A stretch of DNA of 64,000 nt from Akkermansia muciniphila. GTDB taxonomy: Bacteria > Verrucomicrobiota > Verrucomicrobiia > Verrucomicrobiales > Akkermansiaceae. The notes under the pieces are model-generated. The model saw nothing but the letters and a program-made list of their open reading frames with translations, was not told the DNA's origin and did no database searches. Shown one piece after another: positions 42,101 to 49,713 of this stretch; the first letter of the stretch is position 1; each line of letters starts with the position of its first letter. Made by a program: the position numbers and the translations under genes. The DNA lies in assembly GCF_002884975.1 (NCBI RefSeq), contig NZ_PJKB01000002.1, forward strand, positions 186,001 through 250,000, given 5' to 3'.

Positions 42101-44362
42101 CTGTCGCGCCTGACGCCGCGCCTGTTCCAGTCATCGCGCGGAAACAGGGAAGGGGAAAGGCTGTGGAGGGTGAAGTACCCCAATGGAAGGTGGTCGGACT
42201 GGCACCCTTCGCGGGAGGCCGCGGGGGCGGACCTGATGGCCCATGTCTCCATGATGTTTTCCCCGGCCTGCACGGCCAAAAGGGATTTGATCCGGAGCTG
42301 GGAGTGGCATGCCCGCAGCGGGCATCCGGAATGGGATACCAACTACCTGAGGCTGACTTCAGGGCTGGAAAACGCGCAGGGAGCGCGCCTCTCCTGCCTG
42401 TATGACAGCCTGGCGTCCATGGCGGTGGCGGATATGCTGAAGGCCGGTTACGGCGTGCGCGGGGCCGTGGGCTCCGGTGACCGCCTGGAGGTGACGGGCA
42501 GGGGGCGCGTGGCCGCTGAAACGCTGATGAGCCCCGACGCCCTGAAGGAGCGCATGGATATCCACGGCAAGTATGTAGGAGAGGTGCAGCGGCTGGGGGT
42601 GGATGCGGACAATATGCCCGTTCCCACGGCCAAGGGGCTGGTGATGCACCGGCTGCGCCTTCATAACACGGACAATCCCCTGGCCCTGATTGAGGACAAG
42701 GCGGAGGTCGTCTGGGACCGGCTGATGCGCACGGACCAGCTTTCTCCGGAGGGCGCATGGGAGATGCTGAAGCATCTGGGCCGCGTGCCGCGCCGCCGGA
42801 AGCTGCCGGGAGAGACGGAACTGATTGAGGAACTGTCCCAGCTTTCCAAGGAATACTTTTTTGCCCATCTGGATCATGACGCCGTTCCGGAAACGGTGGC
42901 TTCATGGGCGCGTTACGGAGCCGTAAGTCCGGACAAGGCGCCTGAACCCCTTGAGGAGCTGGTGCTTCGTGCCGCGGAGCTGAAGGAAACGCTGAAGGAG
43001 GGGCCGGAGACCGCAGAGTTCCTGGGCATGCTTCGTGAAACTGTGGGGATGAACGACCGGATACGGGCGGAACGCGCCTGGAATGCAGGCGGCGCGGAGG
43101 TGCGCCTCCCCATGATGGAGAGGTATGCCCACAGTCTGATGACCGGGAGGCTTTTATCCACGGCCCCGGACCACGTAAGGGCTGACCTGGTGCGCTCCCT
43201 GGCTGCGCTGGATGGATATGGCGGCGGCTCAACGCGCCGGATGGAACGGCTGGCGGAACACCGCATGATGGAACTGGCCCGGGCCCTGCGGGAGTTTCCA
43301 CAGTTGAATTCATGGCGTGCGGATCCGGAGCATCCCGGCCTGTACCTGCGTCTGGTGAAGCGTCCATTCAGGGCAGGGCACGGGACCCTGCGGGCGAAGG
43401 ACGTTTCCCTGTCCGCCATGGGCGACCCCCTTCCGGAGCCCGTTCTGGATACTCCCGCCTATGTGGAGGATGAGTTTTCCGTCAGGCGCGGCGTAGCCGC
43501 TCCTGCCGCCTGGCGCAGCCGCCCGGACGTGGTCCGTGCGGTGGAGACGCTGGACGAGGTGAGGCGGAATTTGGCGGACCGTCCGGAAGCGGCGGAGTCC
43601 GGCATCATCTGGCGGGGAAGAACCTACCGCGTTGATTCCGGAGCGGTTCCCGAGGGCGTGCCTGCGTGGTGGGGCCGGGAAGTTCCCCTGGATGAAGCCG
43701 CCACCCTGATTGATGTTCTGGACCACCGGCAGGATGAAGTGAGGGGCGGCATGCTCCCCTTCCTGCCTGATCCGGAAGAGGCGCGCGCGATGTATGCCAA
43801 TTGCGTGATTTACCGTGACCCGGGCGACCCGGGGCATACCGTGCGCCTGATGCCGGGCATTCCGGAAAGCCCCGTGCGGCAGGCGCGCGCGCCATACGTG
43901 GTGCATGCGTGGAACGGCGTATATCTGGACAGGCACGGGCTGCCTGCGGGAGACGGGCGGGATTCCTATATTCCTCTGGAGTGCTTCACGGGAGCCGGGG
44001 AGGAGCCTTCCCCGGAGACCGCGAAGGAAAACCGGGCGCGGTCCCTGGGCAGGATTCTGGAAACGCTGGGAGATGCGGATGCGCAGGAACGCTTCTGGTG
44101 GAACAGGGAACAGGCCATGGGGTGTTTTATGGAGGACGTCATCCGGCTGTATGAGGAACTGGGCGTGCGGGAAGGTTATCTGCGCGGCAGGATGGACCTG
44201 CTTGACCCTGTCATGGTGCAGGCTCTGCGCTTTGTCTCCCACGTGCTGAACGATCCTCTGGCGTACCGCCTGCCCCTGGACAAGGGGACGGAGGCCCTGA
44301 GGGGAATGACGAGCGAGGGAGCCCTGCTGAAGGAACTGGTGGACGAACATGGAAACTTCTGA
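39176..44362 (+). CDS. Giant phage-derived protein (1728 aa), function unknown
   Basis: The largest gene in the window. The protein is mostly charged helices rich in Glu, Arg and Ala. A Gly/Ala/Met-rich hydrophobic segment at about residues 360-540 (STALAFGGPAGLGVLMAGE; SGGVNTLLSFGMTKLG; MMMPFLLIGAGKASLHHF) could insert into membranes. After that come Arg/Trp/Pro-rich regions (YPNGRWSDWHPSREAAG near 1000) and a beta-containing C-terminal part (HTVRLMPGIPESP; YVVHAWNGVYLD near 1560-1590). No protease, lysozyme, nuclease or toxin motif was recognised. Size and the membrane-like segment recall internal ejection proteins of podoviruses, such as T7 gp16, but this is by analogy only. It is coupled at both ends: 1-nt overlap upstream, 14-nt overlap with terL. 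Confidence 0.8.
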   Translation: MMENEMNREKAGTLSVEDGTPETAPVHREESSVPAVAGSSGEAPGMWESPEREAVAREEYWNSVLTGDVMTIPLEVRRKAEAVYPAGTADRERVAACVMQSWVADSGEIPRERIRRDWKEIREQVARQYGASGKSDDELFVAVSMHNQVRLSQKETLFELYQEEYDRTLAGNGEAPDERFREAVSAWPQDLRAVAEQLKNRAVSDALDDRNRLEEAAGVIRKGLEGLVAGEAPAPGGFPAVQVNRKAAAGVPDVVRAVDCLASLEEGDRQKVYRMMAPCLRSRPAFRDALGGALKRGAAEMAENVAQLAVNGAAWTLPEGSEKETLDRYSRSFEELRNFARMEFAPLRGGKDAPWFRELLVDMAQQGASTALAFGGPAGLGVLMAGETGRHMADARRMNPDGVFDAQMGGAVASGGVNTLLSFGMTKLGQRMLGQGMRAFRAVRSASGGMGAVLSGTGAMAADAVKMAAENKLMELTPMVVQEGVGAATGKESGVDWEGWRERQVSMDDQLREAAMMMPFLLIGAGKASLHHFRHAGALLGDGAPLKAFGIPDETAARILREKDVRRAGELLQKSLRGSPLWGSLYISRKAMEWSRVLDEAGEPFLRTEQDVRDFLEMPSPVRTKPWKMRDFPESEAVLKKLFPHPDHAEARTKWLLRAGLPRVGESAGADGRRVYEAEPAPGVEMKRTQGRNSVEEALSSWYEALCRMEEEDLGLARNRNGREIPWRLRNAAEYDVQADDLRRAFVEDRLKRRAYRPYRMLLLAYPEETGRGAGLSGTDWDALTVDMDRRTRANVYEGVMERVHGASHEEVSAHVARRLWESFCRDGGACSRARRWLEEGSALLRAPELLAQASGPDGLPSALSRMSSMMAALGDRERHGVSPELREMNRFVWGTQADVNSLFQVLPNMKEFDVHVGRGYTPVESYGRLLSRFLEVEPEHVARYASVLDAGRLDAGPAQAAPRAYPGTEKAVENLSRLTPRLFQSSRGNREGERLWRVKYPNGRWSDWHPSREAAGADLMAHVSMMFSPACTAKRDLIRSWEWHARSGHPEWDTNYLRLTSGLENAQGARLSCLYDSLASMAVADMLKAGYGVRGAVGSGDRLEVTGRGRVAAETLMSPDALKERMDIHGKYVGEVQRLGVDADNMPVPTAKGLVMHRLRLHNTDNPLALIEDKAEVVWDRLMRTDQLSPEGAWEMLKHLGRVPRRRKLPGETELIEELSQLSKEYFFAHLDHDAVPETVASWARYGAVSPDKAPEPLEELVLRAAELKETLKEGPETAEFLGMLRETVGMNDRIRAERAWNAGGAEVRLPMMERYAHSLMTGRLLSTAPDHVRADLVRSLAALDGYGGGSTRRMERLAEHRMMELARALREFPQLNSWRADPEHPGLYLRLVKRPFRAGHGTLRAKDVSLSAMGDPLPEPVLDTPAYVEDEFSVRRGVAAPAAWRSRPDVVRAVETLDEVRRNLADRPEAAESGIIWRGRTYRVDSGAVPEGVPAWWGREVPLDEAATLIDVLDHRQDEVRGGMLPFLPDPEEARAMYANCVIYRDPGDPGHTVRLMPGIPESPVRQARAPYVVHAWNGVYLDRHGLPAGDGRDSYIPLECFTGAGEEPSPETAKENRARSLGRILETLGDADAQERFWWNREQAMGCFMEDVIRLYEELGVREGYLRGRMDLLDPVMVQALRFVSHVLNDPLAYRLPLDKGTEALRGMTSEGALLKELVDEHGNF

Positions 44363-45980
44363 TCATCTGACGGAGTCCTGGAGCCTGCCGTGGCGGTCCG
44401 TGCTGTCCAGCCAGCTTTGGCGGCTGGAACACCTGTACTGGATTGAGAACAAGGCGGGGCAGCTCCAGCGTTTTTCCCTGAACAGGGCCCAGCGGCGGCT
44501 TCATGAGCGGCTGTGGTACAGGAATGATATCCTGAAGGCCCGCCAGCTGGGCATTTCCACGTATGTGGCCATGCTGATGCTGGACATGAGCCTGTTCCGG
44601 TCCAATTTCCATTGCGGCATTATTGACAAGAGCCTGCCGGACGCCCAGCAGAAGCTTGCCAAGCTGCACTTCGCCTGGGACCATCTGGATTACGTTCCGC
44701 CCAATCCTTCCGCGATGGATGTGGCCCTGGCCCGGCTGGGAGAGAGAATAAAAAGCCTGTCCGGCGTGGAGAAAAAGGGGGTATGGCGTCCCTGTACGGC
44801 GGCGCGCACCCGCCTGGCTTTTGCCAACGGAAGCGATGTGCGCGTGGGAACGAACCTGCGCGGGGGCACCATGCAGTTCCTGCATGTTTCCGAGCTGGCG
44901 CACGTTTCCGTGCATGCCCCGTGGCGCGCCAGGGAGATACGTACGGGGGCGATCAACACGGTGCCCCCAGGCGGCTTCATCCTGAAGGAGAGCACCCATG
45001 AAGGAGGGCGGTACGGCGTGAATTACGAGCTGACCCGCCAGGCCATGGAGAACATGGGCAAGAGCGAATTGTCTCCGCTGGATTTCCGGTTCTTCTTTTT
45101 CAGCTGGTTTGACCAGGAGGAATACACGTTGCCCGGGCGCGGCAGGTGGAGCCGGGAGCTGGACGAGTATTTCCTTTCCCTGGAGCGGGACACCGGAGTG
45201 ACGCTGGACGCTGGGCAGAAAAGATGGTACGCGCGGATGGCCCGCGTGATGGGAGCCGCCATGAAGCAGGAGTACCCCGGAACGCCGCAGGAGGCGTTCG
45301 CCACCGGGGAGGAAGGCAGCATTTACGGCAGCCGCATCATGGCCCTCCGGGAACAGGGGCGCGTGGGAATGGAGTTTCAGGCGGACCCGGAAGCCCCCTC
45401 CTTCACGGCGTGGGACCTGGGCCTGAGCGACCATACGGCCATCTGGCTGGTGCAGGTGCTGGGGGACAGCTTCCACTGGCTGGACCATTATGCCGCCAAC
45501 CAGCAGCCGCTGGCCCATTACGTGGAAAAAATGCGGGAATGGGAGAAGCGGTACGGCGTGACGGTGACGGCCCACCTGCTGCCGCACGATGCCGCGCGGC
45601 GGGATGCCCACGGCGTTTCCTACGTGGAGGGCATGGGACGGCTGGGATTGGCGAACGTGCGCGTCGTTCCCAGGACCACGGACGTCTGGCGCGGCATTAA
45701 TACGCTGCGGGAACTGCTGGAGCGCAGTTTCTTCCATGCACGTACCCAGGAGAGGGTGCGCAATAGCCGCGGGGCGGAGGAACCGGGCGGGGTGGAGCAT
45801 CTGGAACTGTACCGGTCCAGGCCTCCCGGCGCGGGAGGCGCCGTGGCGGAGAGTCCCGTGCATGACGGACATTCCCATACGGCGGATGCCGCGCGCACCT
45901 TTGCGGAAGCGTGGTCCCATGGACTGCTCCACGGGCCCGGGAATGACGGAGGACGCAGCAGGCGCGCCCGGATGTGGTAG
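44349..45980 (+). CDS. terL: Phage terminase large subunit, apparently intact
   Basis: Motor and nuclease that packages phage DNA into procapsids. The 543-residue protein has the ATPase entry FSLNRAQRRLHERL, a Walker A-like KARQLGIST (63-71), Walker B with catalytic Glu in FLHVSELAH (E182), and the coupling motif KEST (213-216). FRFFFFSWFDQEEY and EYPGTPQEAFATGEEGSIY follow. The RNase H-fold nuclease has the expected acidic positions in TAWDLGLSDHTAIW (D356), LLPHDAARRD (D414) and HSHTADAARTF (D512). There is no frameshift or stop. It overlaps the 1728-aa gene by 14 nt and is the last gene; no small terminase, portal, capsid, tail, lysis or integrase gene is adjacent. Confidence 0.93.
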   Translation: METSDHLTESWSLPWRSVLSSQLWRLEHLYWIENKAGQLQRFSLNRAQRRLHERLWYRNDILKARQLGISTYVAMLMLDMSLFRSNFHCGIIDKSLPDAQQKLAKLHFAWDHLDYVPPNPSAMDVALARLGERIKSLSGVEKKGVWRPCTAARTRLAFANGSDVRVGTNLRGGTMQFLHVSELAHVSVHAPWRAREIRTGAINTVPPGGFILKESTHEGGRYGVNYELTRQAMENMGKSELSPLDFRFFFFSWFDQEEYTLPGRGRWSRELDEYFLSLERDTGVTLDAGQKRWYARMARVMGAAMKQEYPGTPQEAFATGEEGSIYGSRIMALREQGRVGMEFQADPEAPSFTAWDLGLSDHTAIWLVQVLGDSFHWLDHYAANQQPLAHYVEKMREWEKRYGVTVTAHLLPHDAARRDAHGVSYVEGMGRLGLANVRVVPRTTDVWRGINTLRELLERSFFHARTQERVRNSRGAEEPGGVEHLELYRSRPPGAGGAVAESPVHDGHSHTADAARTFAEAWSHGLLHGPGNDGGRSRRARMW

Positions 45981-46076
45981 GGCTGCGGACGGGAAAAAGG
46001 ATTTTTTTTGATTGATGGTTGACAGTTTTGTCAAAAAGCGGTTCTTTTTTCCGGCCTTCCGTTGTCTAACGCAGTG

Positions 46077-46955
46077 ATGCGACTCCCCGAAATGAAGTTA
46101 TCCCTTTTCCATTTGCTGGTTTCCTGCCTGTGCGTTCCGTTCCTGTTTTCCTCCTGCGGCACGACGGGCGGGGATGCCTCCCTGTCTTCCTCGTCCAGCG
46201 TTCCGGTGGAGGAACTGACCGGGTATTTTGAGGAAACGGGAACCATTCCGGGGCATCTGCTCAAGTGGGAGGATGAGCCGTCCCTGCCCGGAAAACTGCT
46301 GGTTGTGGTGGATAAGAAAAAGCAGATGATGTACGTGTACCGTGGAACGCACCGCATTGGGTACGGCCCCATCAGTTCCGGCAGGAGCCCGGGCATGACG
46401 CCTGCGGGCTACTTCCGGATTTCCTCCAAGGATGCGGACCACCATTCCTATTACGGCTCCTTCATCAATGCCGCCGGAGAGCAGCGGGACGGGGATATAC
46501 GGAAGGACGCCGCGCGTCCCGGAGAACGGTTTGAAGCGGCCCAAATGCCCTATTTCATGAGAGTGAACGGGGCCGTGGGCATCCATGAAGGATACCTGCC
46601 CGGGCGCCCGTCCTCCCATGGCTGCATCCGCATTCCACATTTGATTGCAAGAAACCTGTTTGAGGTGGCTCCCGTGGGAACCCGGGTGATTGTCCGGGAT
46701 GGAAGCTGGAGCATTCATGAGCTTCAGAAGAAGCCGTCCGGTATTTTCAGAACGGTGCACAGGCCGTCCCCTGCGCGGGCTGGCGCAAATTCCTCTTCCT
46801 CCGGGAAGAAGGAGCTTGTAAAGTCGGAGGCATCCGTGGAGAAGGATGCCGTGGCCGTGCCGTCTGGTGAAGAACGGGAGAACACGCCGCTGCCTTCTTC
46901 CGGCGCGGATGCCGTGAACCCCTCTTCATCCAATGGCCTCGAAGGACTGGAATAA
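46077..46955 (+). CDS. L,D-transpeptidase lipoprotein (YkuD domain)
   Basis: Predicted to form 3-3 peptidoglycan cross-links or attach proteins to peptidoglycan. A signal peptide with lipobox FLFSSC is followed by a Ser-rich linker. The YkuD domain starts KLLVVVDKKKQMMYVYRG and has the active-site motif HEGYLPGRPSSHGCIRIPHLIA with the catalytic Cys in SHGCIR. A Ser/Pro/Glu-rich C-terminal tail of about 70 residues follows. ATG 46077 and ATG 46092 are both possible; the second gives a cleaner signal peptide. Neither has a Shine-Dalgarno sequence. Its end overlaps the acetyltransferase gene by 23 nt. Confidence 0.92.
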   Translation: MRLPEMKLSLFHLLVSCLCVPFLFSSCGTTGGDASLSSSSSVPVEELTGYFEETGTIPGHLLKWEDEPSLPGKLLVVVDKKKQMMYVYRGTHRIGYGPISSGRSPGMTPAGYFRISSKDADHHSYYGSFINAAGEQRDGDIRKDAARPGERFEAAQMPYFMRVNGAVGIHEGYLPGRPSSHGCIRIPHLIARNLFEVAPVGTRVIVRDGSWSIHELQKKPSGIFRTVHRPSPARAGANSSSSGKKELVKSEASVEKDAVAVPSGEERENTPLPSSGADAVNPSSSNGLEGLE

Positions 46956-47574
46956 CATGCTGGCCGGGCGTTTGTACAATGCCCAGGATTCCGAATTGAC
47001 CGCCGGGCGCCTTCGGGCGCGCAAGCTCGTCTTCCGTTACAATCAATCCGCCCCGGAGGAGGAAGAACTGCGCCGGGAATTGGCGCGGGAACTCTTCGGC
47101 GGCATGGGGGAGAACTGCTATCTGGAACCTCCGCTGCGGTGTGACTATGGAACGAATATCCGGCTGGGGGACCGCGTGTATGCCAACTTCAACCTGGTGG
47201 TGCTGGACTGCGCCGCCGTCACGATCGGCAATGACGTGCTGATAGGGCCCAATGTGGGGATTTACACCGCCACGCACCCCGTGGACCCGGGATTGAGGCG
47301 TTGCGGCCTGGAATTTGCGCTTCCCGTCACCATTGAGGACGGGGTATGGATAGGCGGCCATACGGTGATTGGCCCGGGCGTGCGCATCGGGCGCAATTCC
47401 GTGATAGGCGCGGGGAGCGTGGTGACGAAGGACATTCCCGCCAACGTGGTGGCCGTGGGAAACCCCTGCCGCGTGATGCGGCCCATTACGGAAAAGGACC
47501 GCGAGGCCTGGGGTGCGGTGGAAAATGGTGGGGAGACCGCTACTGCAGGAACGGAGGCAAATTCTCCTGCATGA
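46933..47574 (+). CDS. Maltose/galactoside O-acetyltransferase family enzyme
   Basis: Acetyl-CoA-dependent sugar O-acetyltransferase (Maa/LacA/NodL type). The 213-residue product has the family N terminus (WNNMLAGRLYNAQDSEL), then LEPPLRCDYGTNIRLGDRVYANFNLVVLDCAAVTIG. A left-handed beta-helix of hexapeptide repeats follows, with the catalytic His in YTATHPVDPGLR, WIGGHTVIGPGVRIG and the closing VVAVGNPCRVMRPI. The C terminus carries about 25 extra polar residues. It overlaps the L,D-transpeptidase gene by 23 nt, so the two are cotranscribed; a joint role in cell-envelope modification is possible but unproven. Confidence 0.9.
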   Translation: MASKDWNNMLAGRLYNAQDSELTAGRLRARKLVFRYNQSAPEEEELRRELARELFGGMGENCYLEPPLRCDYGTNIRLGDRVYANFNLVVLDCAAVTIGNDVLIGPNVGIYTATHPVDPGLRRCGLEFALPVTIEDGVWIGGHTVIGPGVRIGRNSVIGAGSVVTKDIPANVVAVGNPCRVMRPITEKDREAWGAVENGGETATAGTEANSPA

Positions 47575-47612
47575 TGAAATTTGAATTGCTTTTGGGGACG
47601 GATGGTGCATAG

Positions 47613-47640
47613 TTGACGCCCTCACAGTGTCGATTAGCCG
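47613..47640 (+). promoter_or_regulatory. Candidate promoter of rpsO
   Basis: TTGACG, 16 nt, TAGCCG, giving a leader of about 30 nt. An alternative pair, TTGCTT and TAGTTG, lies just upstream. Confidence 0.4.
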
Positions 47641-47675
47641 CTGCCACGAGCTAAATACATTCAAAGAAAACACTT

Positions 47676-47930
47676 ATGAGTAACGAAATCAATTTGCAGG
47701 AATTCAAGATGCATGAAAAGGATTCCGGTAGCTCCAGCTACCAGATCGCCCACCTGACCCAGCGCATCGCCCACCTGACCGACCACCTGAGCACGAACAA
47801 GCATGATGTTTCTTCCCGCCGCGGGTTGTTGAAAATGGTGGCTCTGCGCCGCAAGCTTCTTGATTACGTCAAGCGTGAAGATCTGGCCCAGTATCAGAGC
47901 CTGATCCAGCGTCTTGGCCTTCGCCGCTAA
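47676..47930 (+). CDS. rpsO: 30S ribosomal protein uS15
   Basis: Small-subunit protein that binds 16S rRNA early in assembly. The 84-residue product is slightly short of E. coli S15 (89) and carries the signature [49 protein letters not shown]. No Shine-Dalgarno sequence precedes the ATG (AAAGAAAACACTT). A strong terminator follows at 47957-47990. In many bacteria pnp follows directly; here it lies 5.1 kb downstream, beyond an efflux operon. Confidence 0.97.
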   Translation: MSNEINLQEFKMHEKDSGSSSYQIAHLTQRIAHLTDHLSTNKHDVSSRRGLLKMVALRRKLLDYVKREDLAQYQSLIQRLGLRR

Positions 47931-47956
47931 ACGGCGGAGCATATTCCCGTTTGATT

Positions 47957-47990
47957 CGGCCGTTGCGGTTTTCCGCAGCGGTCGTTTTTT
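47957..47990 (+). terminator. Intrinsic terminator after rpsO
   Basis: CGGCCGTTGCGG pairs with CCGCAGCGGTCG (two G-U pairs) around a TTTT loop and is followed by six T residues. Confidence 0.95.
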
Positions 47991-48039
47991 GTGCCGTGGG
48001 GTGATGGCGTCTTCCTGTATTTTTGTTCCGGAAGAGGCC

Positions 48040-48068
48040 TTGACCTTTAAAAAAATGTCTGTTAGCCT
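48040..48068 (+). promoter_or_regulatory. Promoter of the TetR-efflux operon
   Basis: TTGACC, 17 nt, TAGCCT. The -10 lies inside the inverted repeat 48055-48077 and 11 nt before the regulator's ATG, so repressor binding would block RNA polymerase. Confidence 0.5.
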
Positions 48069-48077
48069 GACAGACAT
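48055..48077. promoter_or_regulatory. Inverted-repeat operator, probably for the adjacent TetR regulator
   Basis: Arms ATGTCTGTTAG and CTGACAGACAT are complementary with one mismatch around a central C; the outer 8 bp match perfectly. The element ends 2 nt before the ATG at 48080, the classic place for autoregulation by a TetR protein. Confidence 0.75.
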
Positions 48078-48079
48078 CT

Positions 48080-48697
48080 ATGGAACAAATGACACGGGTC
48101 CAGCAGAACACGCTGAGAAAAATCGTGGAGGCGGCCATTGAACTGATGAGTGAAAAAGGGTTCCACCGCGTCAGCGTTCAGGAAGTGGGGAAAAAGGCGG
48201 GGATTTGTGAAAAGACCGTCTTCCGCTACTTTGCCACCAAAAAGTCCCTGCTGGATGAAATCATCCGGTACCGGGAATATGCCAGCGAACTGAAAAGGGA
48301 ATTCGAGCACAGGAAAACGTGGGACCTGGCGCATGACCTGAAACTGGCCGCACGCCTGTACTTCCAGGCGACGAAGGCCAAAAGGGACGCCTTCCGGGCC
48401 TACTTGAGCGCGCTGGATTCCGTGGATACGAACGGAGACGATTTTTTGCGCGACCCGCGGGAGCTTCATTCCTTCCTGTGCGATTACATGAGCGCCATGC
48501 AGGAAAAAGGAAAGGTCAGGGAGGGGGATGTGCGGCTCATGGTGCGCGCCTTTGTCAATACGCTGCACGGCTACATGCTGATGTACTGCCTGAATGACGA
48601 CAGCAAGGCGTGGCAGGACAAGGTGGCTTCCATGAAGCTGACCATTGGCCTGTTTATTCAGGGATTTTCCCGGCAATGCACTTCCTGCGGCGCATGA
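48080..48697 (+). CDS. TetR-family regulator of the efflux operon
   Basis: A 205-residue repressor-like protein. The N-terminal helix-turn-helix reads TLRKIVEAAIELMSEKGFHRVSVQEVGKKAGICEKTVFRYFATKKSLLDEII, a standard TetR DNA-binding domain. The C-terminal ligand domain (about residues 70-205) is helical and contains several Cys and Met near its end (MLMYCLNDDSK; RQCTSCGA). It is the first gene of the operon; its stop overlaps the next ATG (ATGA). The palindrome just before its start suggests it represses itself and the pump. ATG 48089 is an alternative start. The inducer is unknown. Confidence 0.93.
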   Translation: MEQMTRVQQNTLRKIVEAAIELMSEKGFHRVSVQEVGKKAGICEKTVFRYFATKKSLLDEIIRYREYASELKREFEHRKTWDLAHDLKLAARLYFQATKAKRDAFRAYLSALDSVDTNGDDFLRDPRELHSFLCDYMSAMQEKGKVREGDVRLMVRAFVNTLHGYMLMYCLNDDSKAWQDKVASMKLTIGLFIQGFSRQCTSCGA

Positions 48698-49704
48698 GCA
48701 AGCATTTGAAGGCCATTTCACTGGGCAGCATGGCGTTGGCGGCTGTAGGTGCCATCGGCTGGGGCGTCTGGCATTTCCGGGAGAGCCGCACCATGAACAC
48801 GGATGACTGCCGCGTGGAGGCGAGCATCATTTCCGTGGGGTCAAAGCTGGCGGAGCGCGTCACCAGCGTGGATGTGGAGGAAGGGGAAACCATCCGCCGC
48901 GGGCAGACGCTTGCCCACCTGGACGGCCGCACCATGCAGGCGCGCCTGATGGCTGCGCGTTCCCGCGTCAAACTGATGCAGGCCAGGTATGATGAGATGC
49001 TGGCCGGCTTCCGCCCGCAGGAAATCGAATCCCAGCGGGCCAGGGCTGCCCAGGCATCCGCCAGCCTGGAACATGCGCGGCGTGATTATGAGCGCATTGA
49101 AAAACTGGTGATGGAGCAGGCGGGCATCAGCTCCGCGGACCGGGACGCCGTGCGGGCCACCTACCTGGCGGCGCTGGCGGTGGAAAAGGCGGAGCAGGAG
49201 AATCTGGCCCTCAAGCTGGAAGGTTACCGTGAGGAGGAAAAAAGGTCCGCCCAGGCCCAGTTGGAAGCCGCCCGGGCGGAACTGGAGGAATTGGAAGTGC
49301 TGTGCGGAGAATGCGTAGTCAAATCCCCCGTGGACGGCGTGTTGGCCCGCAAGCTGGTGAACGGGGGGGAAATGGTCAGTTCCGGGCAGAAGCTGTTTTC
49401 CATTGTGGATGGCGGGGACATCTGGCTCAACGTCCGCGTGGAGGAAACCAAGATAGGACGCATCCGGCAGGGGCAGGACGTGCAATTCACGCTGGACGGC
49501 TATGACGGCAAAGTCTTCCACGGCACGGTTTATGAAATAGGGGCGGCCACCTATGCGACGTTTTCCCTGATTTCCACGGAGAACGTCAGCGGTTATTTCA
49601 CCAAGGTCATGCAGCGCTTTCCCGTCAAGGTGAGCCTGCCGAAGGCGGAGGACGGCGTGGTATTCCGCCCGGGAATGCAGGGAAAGGTTTCCATTGATTT
49701 TTAA
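48694..49704 (+). CDS. EmrA-like membrane fusion protein of an efflux pump
   Basis: Periplasmic adaptor linking the MFS pump to an outer-membrane channel. The 336-residue product has one N-terminal membrane anchor (AISLGSMALAAVGAIGWGVWHF) and the first lipoyl half (VTSVDVEEGETIRRGQTLAHLDG). A long coiled-coil hairpin of Arg/Glu/Ala-rich helices follows (about residues 75-200), then the second lipoyl half (VVKSPVDGVLARKLVNGGEMVSSGQKLFSIVD) and a beta-barrel region ending RPGMQGKVSIDF. This is HlyD/EmrA architecture. The ATG at 48694 overlaps the tetR stop; longer in-frame starts inside tetR are rejected. Confidence 0.93.
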   Translation: MSKHLKAISLGSMALAAVGAIGWGVWHFRESRTMNTDDCRVEASIISVGSKLAERVTSVDVEEGETIRRGQTLAHLDGRTMQARLMAARSRVKLMQARYDEMLAGFRPQEIESQRARAAQASASLEHARRDYERIEKLVMEQAGISSADRDAVRATYLAALAVEKAEQENLALKLEGYREEEKRSAQAQLEAARAELEELEVLCGECVVKSPVDGVLARKLVNGGEMVSSGQKLFSIVDGGDIWLNVRVEETKIGRIRQGQDVQFTLDGYDGKVFHGTVYEIGAATYATFSLISTENVSGYFTKVMQRFPVKVSLPKAEDGVVFRPGMQGKVSIDF

Positions 49705-49713
49705 GAAAGAGGT

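Noticed and set aside
37878-45980. A complete prophage
   Set aside because: Only a terminase and two associated proteins are present; no integrase, repressor, capsid, portal, tail or lysis genes and no attachment repeats were seen.
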